DNA of 64,000 nt from NCBI GenBank assembly GCA_949126835.1, contig OX421499.1, positions 5,158,295-5,222,294 of the forward strand, given 5' to 3'. The notes under the pieces were generated by a model that was not told the origin of the DNA, searched no databases, and worked only from the letters and a program-made list of their open reading frames with translations. Position numbers and translations under genes: made by a program. This document shows, piece by piece, positions 30,399 through 42,300 of the stretch. How positions within the stretch are numbered: the stretch's first letter is position 1; each line of letters opens with the position of its first letter. This stretch comes from Anisus vortex (Eukaryota; Mollusca; Gastropoda; Planorbidae).

Positions 30399-33300
30399 CT
30401 GGAATGGAAAAGGAGAATCTTATCAAAATAATGAAAAAACCATCTCCATTGCAATATTGAATTTACATGAATTTGAACAACAAACATGAAACAAAAATTT
30501 ATTTTGAATTGTACGCAGATCACACGCAACATGGTATAACATTTATACATGTATACCCAGGCTTATAAATGTATTCATGGCCGTTACTTTTCTATAGCAC
30601 AGCCAATTGTTATAAAAATGCTTTTTATTTTTACAAGTGTTAGGCCAGCGGAAAATAAGAGCAATCTGACAAGGAGATAATGTTTTGGTGGAATATATCA
30701 GAAATCCAAGTCAATGTTGTAAAAAGTAACATGCCTAATGAGGCATAAACTCCTAATTAAAGACCTAAGCAATCTACATTAAAACGATTATTGAAAACTA
30801 CACTTTAAAAAAACCCACTGGTTTATTAGTTAATTGAAAACAATTACTAGCTTATTAAATCAAATTTATTAAAAAGTCAATATGGTAGTAGTCAATAGAA
30901 GTTTAAGAGTTTGCAGTCAAATCAATGACACATAGTACTATTTGAGTTAGCAGTCAAGGCGATGGTGCTCAGAATGAGAGATTACAGGCTAGTCTAGGCT
31001 GATGTAAATATGTTGGTTGATAAGGTTATTAAGAGTTACTTCTGGGAAAGTTTATTGCTTCATGTAACACACGCCTCAGAGAGTCTGAGCTGGAGAAGAA
31101 AAGATATGTGATGTGAATACAATCAAATAGAAATAAGTCCCTCAAAACATGACTGGGAGCATCAACCAGAAGATCACCTGGCTTGATGTCATAGCAGAGA
31201 GGTGACCTGTAGAGAATTCAGGTAAACAGAAAAATCTGCCCCCAAAAAAATAAAAAAGAAAGAGACCTTAAGGGGCAGAAAATGTATACCCACACCCATT
31301 TGCATGAAATGCAAGAAAGTCTACCACTCAAAGGGTTGGACAGTTCAACCACAAGCCAAGTTGCAACTTCAAGGTTTATCTATGTTGAAGTTTACTAGCG
31401 CACAGAAAGCTGTACCAAAGGTCCCAAGTTCAGGTACTGGTTAAGGCTACAATTTTTTAATAGTAGTCTACAGTGTCCCCCGAGTCTACCCAGCTCTGAC
31501 ATTTGTAGGGGTAGATTGAAGGGGTGGCTAGGCATTGTGCTGGCTACACAATCCCTCTGTCTTTGTATGCTGTGGCTACACAAAGTCTGCCACTCAAGGG
31601 TTGGACAGTTCAACCACACGCAAATTTGCAGCTTAGAGGTTTTCTTTTGCACGAAGGATGCCGATGATAAGTGTGCTAGAGTGAATGGTTTTCAGGAACG
31701 GATATGACCTACTAAAACCTTTAATTTTTAAAGAGATATTTACCTTGATCTTCCCTTGACTGGACACATAAGCAACAGGTGTTCCAACTTCCAGAAGTGA
31801 TAATTTCTAAAAACAAAGCAAAAACAAAGATACATTTAAATACAATGTTTGTTTTAGTCGTGTCTCTAAATCTATAAATACAAAGTAGACTTTTGTGTGG
31901 ATTCTGATCCTCATTGGTTAATTTAAAGACACATGATCTTATTGTCTCATATTTTACTTTCACGATCTTGCTTCCGGTTAATACCCTCCCTAGCTGAGTG
32001 GTTGGTATATTTGACTGCCATGTGTGCGACCTGGGTTCAATTTCCCACTGATAGCTTTCTTTTTCTACTTTTTAAAAAACAATTCCATTAATATTTCTTT
32101 TGTAAAGAATTTTAGGACTTAAAACTTTGATAATAAGTTTTCAGTAAGTAAAATCTAATAACTATATTTTAGTCAATAGCCGCATGATGGAGAAGGGTGT
32201 TCAAACTTTCTGTTGGGAAAAAAGGAATGCCCATTTTTAAACCGATTACTATATTTATTTTAAATTTCTTCCCTAAAAGCTTTCAGTAAATAATAAATAT
32301 ATTTTAAAAAATTATTATATCTTTATGTTCATTGTAGTTTATAAAATGTTTATATAGGCCGATGCAATTTTTTTCCCCAGACGAAGCTGGGGAATTTACC
32401 TTGTCTAAAATGATATGTTGATGAATATCTGAATTATATTTTTAATCCGTTTAACTGATCTTTACTTACCATCATCATGAGACAAAATTATTATTTTTTG
32501 TATAGATCAGTGTAGTTAGAATAAACAAAGAATATTTATATATATATATATATATCAGTTAAATTTATAGACATTATTACATACGTACACATTTTAATAT
32601 TGATCAGTAAAATAAAAATAAATATCAAATTTTCAGCAAAACCCCTCAGCCTTATCCCCAAAATTAAATTCTGTTCATTACACTTTAAGGTGTGCATTTT
32701 CAATCCTTATTGAATGCACCAGATCGACATATTTTTCTCCTATTTTAATGTCCTTATGGTAGTTTTAGATCTATTATTAACTTTGCCTTCGTTTTTTTCT
32801 TTCTTTGTGGCAAAATCTTCAGAAAGCCACGGCATAACCAAAACGCATTTATAAAGAAAAATAAACTGTGTGTTTTTAGGGGTTATTTAATTGATTGTTT
32901 AGTAAATTAAAGAACTAAAATTGATTCAGAACTACACTGACAAGCAGACTCACACTAAAAATAATTTTCATGGCATACTCATGGTGACTTTCTAGTGCCT
33001 CAACAAATTTCTCAACATCATCCTCGTCAATGCTAGTGAGGCTATCTAACGCTCCATCCTTGATTCTGAAGTCATGTAAAACATGGACACAGCAAATATT
33101 AATTAAAAAAGTAAACCAAACAAAAAAGTTTTACTAAGGATTTTTATTGCCCCTCCCCCTGGATGACTTAAGGCAAGGGTCTGCAACATACGGCACGAGC
33201 AGACTTGGCTCGCAGAGAGAGAGTTTCAATGGCACGTAGAAGACCCCAAAAAGGCAATTCAAGTTTCTTCTTCAAGAAATTGAGCGCTAGAGCATGCTAA

Positions 33301-36300
33301 CTTTTAGGATGTTGCCACGCTGAATGAATGAGAAGTCCTTCTTTGCCACACTATAATCAGAAAGGTTGCCGACCCCTGAATCAAGGTATGTGAATGCTGT
33401 GATCTTGTGTACAAATAAATATGATATCAATTTTAGATAATGATAAGGACACAGATTTATAACTTATAAGTGCCTGATAAAATACTGGATGAGCCTTCTG
33501 GCCACTATGTCCAGAGCCTAACTACATTGAGGGGTGGATCAATGGGGGGGGGGCACACCAAGATACTGTCCGAGACCAGCCACCCCGTGGCACGAGGGTA
33601 GGGCATGCTGCGTGAAATAGGGAAAAGGTCACTGCACAACACTTCTGCGACTTCTCTCCCCACCTGCAGAATTTCCCTTGGATCATTAACATGTTGGCTC
33701 GCTTGTATACCTGCACACCAAAAATCGGTTCTCTAGGATGAACTGATATGCAACAGGATATTGTCCAAAAAAACAAATAAGCCTTTGACATGCATCTATA
33801 TGCATCATATAGTGACGTAACAACAGCGATAAAACTTATTACATACTTTGTTATGTCTTGCACCAAGTATCTAAGTAATACTTAGTTTAAACTCTATTTT
33901 TTCTATGATGAAGTTTACTAGTGGCAGTGCACACAGAAAGCTGTACAAAAGGTCCCAAGTTAACGTCCTGGTTAAGGCCACAATATTTTTACTAGTCTAC
34001 AGTGTCCCCCGAGTCTACCCAGCTCAGACATTTGTAGGGGGTAGATTGAAGGGGTGGCTAGGCATTGTGCTGGCCACACAATCCCTTTAGTTTTGTATGC
34101 TGTGGCTACAGAAATTATGAACACTGCTTGACTTGCCCCCATAGGCCGACAAGGTCTGAAGGGGTTATTTAACCTTTCTTTTTTTTACATACCTTGTTTG
34201 TTTTTTTACCAGAATTTATGAACAGCTCAAACATTACCTACAGGAATCAAACCCCAAGACTGTATGGTCGGCAAACTAAGCCCCCCCCCCCAACCACCAC
34301 CACCGCATACCCCATGCTCAACAAAACATGAATACTACACTGAATCTAGCTCAATGTACCGAAGGGTTATATTAACCATTTGTTATTTATTCTTTTAACA
34401 ACCTTAGTGCTACAAAACAAATCTTACCTTGACAAGAGATCCCTACAAAACAAATCTTACCTTGACAAGAGATCCCTACAAAACAAATATTACCTTGACA
34501 AGAGATCCCTACAGAACAAATCTTACCTTGACAAGAGATCCCTACAAAACAAATCTTACCTTGACAAGAGATCCCTACAAAACAAATCTTACCTTGACAA
34601 GAGATCCCTACAAAACAAATCTTACCTTGACAAGAGATCCCTACAGAACAAATCTTACCTTGACAAGAGATCCCTACAAAACAAATATTACCTTGACAAG
34701 AGATCCCTACAAAACAAATATTACCTTGACAAGAGATCCCTACAAAACAAAGAGTCACACTGGTACTGAATGGTAGTCAGACTGTCAGATACATTCTGTA
34801 ATGAGTACTGCATGAGAACTGGGGCTGCTTTATGACCTGGAGAAGAAAAAAACAAGCATCAAGACAATGGCAATACATCTCTATAATATATCTATACACA
34901 AGTCAAATGTATGTTTATGTCTTTTATAGACAAACAAGCTCAATTGCCCAGCGTTGCCCTGGGTGCAAATAAAACAGGCCTGTATAAGCTACAGATAAAA
35001 ATTGTATAGACTACAATGAACAGAAAGATATGGATCTAAAAATTCTTTTTAAAAATATTAATTGAGAAAAAAAAAGTAGGAAAAGGGTATTAGACTAACT
35101 GGAGAATTGAACCCGGGTCGCCCGTATGGCAGTCTGATATATAAACCACTTAGCCAGCGAAGACACATGTCTTTAAATTAACTAATATGAGTGGTTGAAG
35201 ACACACACAGTTTATATACTTTATATATATAGATAAACTCATAAATTAAAAATCCTTATATTAATATATTTGACAGACGTTTATATTAATTAAGTAAAAA
35301 TTAAACTTATCAAATTATATGGAACCAATGGTTTTAGTCTTATATAACAAACTTTTGGCTCATAGCTCCATACTACAGTTTTAGTTTAAAGTAGGGATGT
35401 TAAACGAAAACCGGAATACCGGATTCCGGTTTTGAAACTGAAAACCGGTTTTGATTTTAAAACCGGATTTAGGTTTGTTGGTAGGAAGTTAGTTTTTTGT
35501 GGTGCTAATGGAATTATTATTAATAAATAATGTTGGATTCGTACAAAACATTTCTTGAAATGCCTTGCTAACACTATTTAGTCTTAGATATTGTGTTTCC
35601 AGATACCAACTATGGCTTGCGATAAAAACAACATCAAACAAATTGTTAAGTTACAGTTACTATTAACATGAATCTTTTTACTTGTCGGCTCATCTTTGAT
35701 GTACGCAATGGAGTGATGCAAACTAGCCCTTCCCTAAGACCCTTAATGATTCGGCTAGACACCGCGTCTGTGCTTTATTATTAACGGCACTACTAAATAC
35801 ACATTCTTTTGATTTGTGCTACGCGAAAACTTTCAAGACATTATTTTACAAATGACCATATAGATCTAGATCTATGCCTCTTCAAATGCTTCTTATTATT
35901 ATGGTCAACGATAATTGGTAATTTGGATTATCACTATTGAAAAATTGAAAGCTAATATCGGTTTTAATCAATTAACCCAGATTTTTATAGTTCTAAAGAA
36001 TTTTATGGTAGCCTAAATAGTACAAAATCATATTGTATTCACACAAATCAATCCCTTGAATTCCCTGCAAACACTACATCTAATTAAGTTTGAAGTAAGC
36101 TTATTTTTTAAATATACCTACAAAACTACGCACATTTGGCTTTTCCGGCCTGTGACTTGTGACAATGCGCGGGGGAAAAGGGGGGGGGAACCAAAATCCG
36201 GTTTTAAACCGGTTTTATAGAACCAAAAACCGGTTTTGGAAAAAAACGGTCTTAACATCCCTAGTTTAAAGCAAACAACATGACATATATCATATATTTA

Positions 36301-39300
36301 GCTTTCCATAAAGAATTTAATAATTGAGAACTAAAAAGATAGGCAGGAAACAACAGAGGAAATGAAGGAGGAGAGGGAACAGAATTTAAAGTTAGGAATA
36401 TAGATATTATTTAATTGAGATCTATCAATTGAGAACTAAAAAGAAAACAGGCAGGAAACAACAGAGGAAAGGAAAGAGGAGAGGGAACAGGATTAAAAGT
36501 TAGGAATATAGATCTATTTATTTGTCTAACTTATAATTTTTTATTCCATTTTATTATCTTCACTTTTATGTATTTTAAATACAATTTTAAAAAGATATTA
36601 AAGCCTAGTTTATGGACTTCTTTTTCCATTGAACCAAATCACAGAATTAGAGTTGTTAGTGTCTAGTTTATTGTATATAAGCATACATTTAATGTTAAGT
36701 AAAGTACCCTTCGGACCAATTCGGTCATTGGGCCGGTGAAGCAGCGTTCAAAAGTTTCTGTGGCCACAGCAAACTAGGGGATTGTGAGGCCAGCACAATG
36801 CCCAACTGCCTTTACTTTACCCCAACTAATTTCAGGTACCCTTCAGAGCTGGGTAAACTCAGGGACACCTTCCAGACTTGAGAACAAATCCTAGCCTTCA
36901 CCAGGATTGAAACCTAGAACCTTCGATACGCCAGCCAAACGCACTGCCATTCAGACAATTATTTTATTACATTTATTCTTAAAACCTGAACTGAGCCTGG
37001 TTCAAACTAAACAGCTGAGCTACGCAAGTAAAAAAAAAAAAAGGCCACACACCTGCATCTTTGGTAGACCAGCAGGTCAACATCCATCGCAGATCATTGT
37101 TGGAAAATGTCAACGGACTTGTGTGGCAGTCAAAATGACGCTGTGAAAACAGCAGATTTTTTTTTCATCTTATTATAATTCATGATATGGAAGAACAGAT
37201 TTTATACCTTTAGATCTATAAAATTGTAGATAAACTCATTACAGACAAAGGAATAAGCTAAGACATCTTTTGATCTTTCAAAACAATATACCTAAAAGAA
37301 ACCATTAACATATCATACATATATATAAAAAAAACAAGTGTCTGTTTAGCTTAAACTTTATTTACCAAAAAAAACAAAACATTCATTTTCAAAAATGTTT
37401 GGGAATAGTTTCACTTATAATGTAGTGTTCAATTAAGAAATGAGTCTATTTCTAATTTGATTGATATTGAAATGATATTGAATTTACTTATTTTATATTA
37501 ATATCATCAGCAACAGCTGTACTTAAAATGACTTTGAAAAAATAAAAAATAAAAATCCCAAAAAATCCCAAGACAAGTCTGTTACATATCAAGGTTTATG
37601 ACACATTAGTTCTTAATAAATTTCTTACTGCAACTAATACAAGAAGTTGACAAATTCCACAGCTGGAGCAATGAATTGTTTATTACTTACATACACGATT
37701 CACATCATCAATATACAGTACACAGAAATTAGAATCTCACACAAATTCCAAGTTATAAACTATGTTTCTTCATCTATAATCCTGTGTATAAATTGTATAA
37801 AACTTAACTATACTGAGACACCCTTTCACTACAGCGTCAAGAGCTGAACTAACTATAAGCAAAGTACCCGTCGGTTCGGTGAAGCAGCATTCACCAATTT
37901 CTGTGGCCACAGCATACTAGGTGATGGTGTGGCCAGCACTATGCACAGCAGCATTTACTTTACCCCAGTTAAGGTCAGGTACCCTACAGAGTTGGGTACA
38001 CTCAGGTAATAATCCTAGCCTGCACCAATATTCAAACCCGTGACCTTCACCATGCCCCCTGAACTAACTATATATCTGCTATTCTATCCCTGACCTTTTT
38101 TTTTCTCACGCATTTTGGCTCGCTACATTTATTTCACGAGCTTAGTGATTAGTGTTTACCGAGTTCTATTTTTAAATCAAAATAGAAGATTCTAGAAAAA
38201 AAATTAAGGGAATTAATTTGTATGTACTTTCCAGGTAACTTTTGTAATTACTGAATTCTCTCTCTTTGACCATGTGCCATGTCTAGATCATGTTTAGCTA
38301 TTTACAGTATATATGTATTGAGACTCTAACATAGGTGAACAGATAAACATGCAACTCTCTATTTGAATGCTATGGTTTGTACATTGTGAAAGAAACAACT
38401 CACTAACCTCAAGCCAGTTGAGTAGAATGTTAGAACGAAGTTTGTTCCCGGCAATCAGTATGACAGGGTAATACGTGAAATGACCTCTGAGGGATGCCTG
38501 TACTGGTTTTTCCTCCACGTCCACGCATATCATCAGTGCAGTAAGAACAACAATTTTTGAACTTCGACCTTGATATTATTAGCACATAAAAACAAATCAA
38601 TAATTCAGGTAAAAAAAAATAATTTTCAAAACATTTGAAGAATGTAAAACTAAAGATAATACAGATGTATAAAGCTTAAAGAACACAAGAAAGAAGTTTG
38701 AAACATGTTCTAAATTCGTATCTAAAATCTATTTTAGTGTAAAATAGTAAAGAAAATTGTATTTCTCTGGCCATGTTATTCTGTTGTTGTTCATATTTTG
38801 TGTGTCTGGCGTTTCTTCAAAACCCTGCGGCTTGAGAGAGTTCGCCAGTTTTGTGCTCAGTACCTGTGAGTAGTAAGTACTCCAGGGCTACGTTGAGCCA
38901 GGGTTTTGGCCTATGGTCCATTTTCTGCCATTCACAGAGCTCTTAAAATGGTTATGACACTCAATTGTGCCTTTTTTTTTTTTGGATTCTGGGAATGCTC
39001 TGAGGAATTGTCACATCTTGAATCATCTTGGATCCAGGCCCTTCACAAAATTACAATCTCACTTTCTCCGCTACCAACACCAGAGCCTCCCCCCCCTCCA
39101 ACAGGAGGTGCACAAAACCTCTATCCAGGCTAGAGCAATCTGGACCTCTATCAAACTGCACCACAAAGGGGGATACACGTTTGCCTGGATTATACCCTAT
39201 GCAATTGACAATCCACTATTGGTCGCCTTTTACAACATGCAAGTGGGACGAGGCAATGGCGTTATTCTTTCACCTGGTCATTTCCAGGACCCTGATACTC

Positions 39301-42300
39301 ATCTATTTTAGTGCAATCAATTCATTTCATCTAAAGAAAATCAAATAAAAATATGGAACCTTCTAATTAGATATGTATGTCAACAAAATGTGGACATGTT
39401 GTTGAGGATAATTAATGGCTTCAAGTGCTCACCTTCCCCATATTTCTCTTCTGTTATTTGTATCTGTATAGCCTCTGGGTCATCTGTGACAATAAAACAT
39501 ACATAGAGTGAAGACAAACACAATCCTAACTTCAATCAAAGCAGCTAGGGAAGTTATAACAACACCAAACCAAATGTGGAGTTGCAATTAACAAAGCAAA
39601 TCTTTGGGAAATCCTTTTGCAGGCAAAACAAACAGAGTTTTCCTGACGGTAATTACCAAAATGAACACATAAAGGAAATGTTTGTACTATATCGCAAGTG
39701 ATAGTCAGAATTAAAAAAAAAAAAAAACAATATCTAAGACTAATTAGTGTTGAAAATGAGTGTTTTTAAAAGCCATTTAATGAATTGTTTTGTCTGAATC
39801 CAACTTTGGTATTTTAAAATATTTCCTTCAGAATCAAAATAATTGTGGACCTTTTCATGTAATTGATTACAAAATAAAAGTTGTGCATTGTGCTAACCAC
39901 ACAATCACCCAGTATGCCATGGCCACAGAAACTGGTGAACGCTGCTTCACCGGTGTATGGATCAGTTTGGTCCAATGGGATACTTTACTTTTTACTTAAA
40001 AAAATTTATGATCCTTTCAAAAATTTTTTTTTAAATCAAATTTAACAATCTTTTTATAGAAGTAAATAAATCATCTTACATGTGCATATTACATAGTGCA
40101 ATGTTAAAATTATACTGTGTCTCTTATTAATATATTAAAATAGGAATGCAACTCTTGATAGCCTTATGCATCCCACATCTGATTTATCTAATCTTCAAAA
40201 TTTCCCATGATATCAGGTGTTGCATTTTTTCAATGGCTTAATCGTTTCTTGCAACATTTTTTTTATTAGACAACTCTTAAAATGGCATTTCAACCTACCT
40301 GTGCCAAAGTTTAAACCCTTGTAGATGCTAAATGAGCTTTTTCCTGAGCTTTCCTCTGCACTGGCAAAGCTTTTGTCCTAAAATAACACCAAAAAAGATA
40401 TACTTTTATATCGTTTAGGTGACAATTCATATATGCTTGGAGTCGCACTATACAAGACATAGGCATAAATTATACACATATATATATATACTTGAGAAGA
40501 AATTTGTCATATTTGTGCCCATTTACTTTTTCAAACAGCTTCTGAATATACTTTAAAATAACTTAAAAACCACTTTCCTTATCCCTTATTTGAGAACAAA
40601 TGCACATAAGTACCCTTTCTTCCCGAGTGGCGTCAGGCATGGAAGGGGTTGCCTGAACAAACCAGGAAAACCTGTAATTCAACATCATTTGAAACACTAA
40701 TAAAAATGTAAAACTAGGCTCAGACCATGGATCAGAGTAGGACACAATAATCTTCTTTATAGAAGGAGTGTCTGTAATATATAAGATAACGGTCTTTCCT
40801 TTTTTTTTTTGGCACGTTTTTTCAGAGATTTTCCCTTTGTAATTGTGCAAAGAAAATGTACTTCATGGGAATCTTATATATTTTGATTGCAGCAAAGTCA
40901 ACAGTGATGTGTTTAACTAGAAACAACTTACCTCTGTCAATGCAGCATCTAAAGATCTGGAATATTTTTTGAATGCTAGCAGATTGGCCTTGAAATTGTA
41001 CAACGGAGACATGCTGTACACCTTCCATGTCTTCTTGAGTAGCCCTTGTGGATGATAACAATATTTTTTTTCATATTTACATTGATCAATAACTAGAAAT
41101 GTATGAGTGGGGCACACAGGGAACAAGAAAGAGAGGCCGGGCGAATACCACCTGGAGGAGAACGCTGGATAAAGAAACTGAAAGAAGCGGGGAATGCAGT
41201 GGCAAGAGATGAAGAGACTGTCTCAAGACCAAAAGGAGTGGACAAGCATTGTCAATGACCTATGTCTTACTGAGGACCTATGTCTAACTAGGACCTATGT
41301 CTAACTGAGGACCTATGTCTAACTGAGGACCTATGTCTAACTGAGGACTTTGATTGGTTGATGAAATGGGCACGGTGGCCAAGCAGATGCGCATACTGAA
41401 GGCCTGGGTTTGAATCCTGATGAAAAAAAAAAGGATTTGTTACAGGGTCTATAGGGGAGGGTGTCACCTCAAAGTCTACCCAGCTCTAATGGGTACCAGA
41501 CTTCAGTTTGGGTAAAATAAAGCATTCTAGTGGCCACACAATGGTATACCACCCTAATAAGGCCACAGAAATTGGTAAATGCTGCTTTACCAGCTCTGTA
41601 AATCAATTTGGTCAGACAAGATACAATAAATGAATGAACAAAATGCAACAGATCAAACGGAACATTGGTACCCATGAGTAAACAGATGACCCAATCTGAG
41701 CAGATACATTTTTGTCAACATTGCAGGATTTGCAAATCTAAGAAAATTTTGAAAAAAAAAAAAACAATAGTCTTAATTACTAAATGATAAAACAGCGTGG
41801 GACTTTAACCCTTTAAGCCCTCGCCCCCGCTAAAGCGGTGTATAGCATTAATCGCTTCATAGACATAGCCCCCGCTAAAGCGGGATTGCGATAGTACAGC
41901 TACGTGGATTGGTTTAGTGTTGCCTATAACAGCCAATCAGATGTTTTGTTGTAGCGTGCTTAGGTTAAAGTTTATCAAAGATGTCTGCTTCCTTGTTTAC
42001 ATTGAGTTTGTGATGAAAATTTTCATTTTTTTTATAATGAATCGTGACGAGCCTCAACTTGGTCAATGGGACAAATCGACAATGTACTTCCTTGTTCTCA
42101 ACACAAGAAGTTATGGATTTTAAAAAAAGATTTGTCATACTAAAGTTGAATTTTAGCGATAGAGTTCAGGTAGAACTATTATTTTACTTGCATGTTCAAT
42201 TTCATGTTGTTATCTTTGACGTTTTTTCCTCAGTGGTCGCTCAATCATGATATATTGCGAAAAAGGCATAAAATGCTCAGGAGCCCAGGCATAGGGTAAA

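Noticed and set aside
31090..31230. Alternative CENPL terminal exons at acceptors near 31213 and 31100
   Set aside because: They give 5- and 9-residue tails without similarity. The 30398 acceptor is stronger and its product matches the C-terminal helix.
31981..32060. tRNA gene on the plus strand
   Set aside because: Boxes present but the acceptor and T stems do not pair properly. Treated as a SINE head.
34380..34776. Long repetitive frames on both strands (LDKRSLQNK and GISCQGKICFV repeats)
   Set aside because: They are translations of the 33-bp splice-site array. The unit is a multiple of three, so several frames stay open by construction.
39028..39348. Overlapping plus-strand frames as a gene
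   Set aside because: Three frames are open in parallel without homology, a start context or splice partners. Within a CENPL intron.
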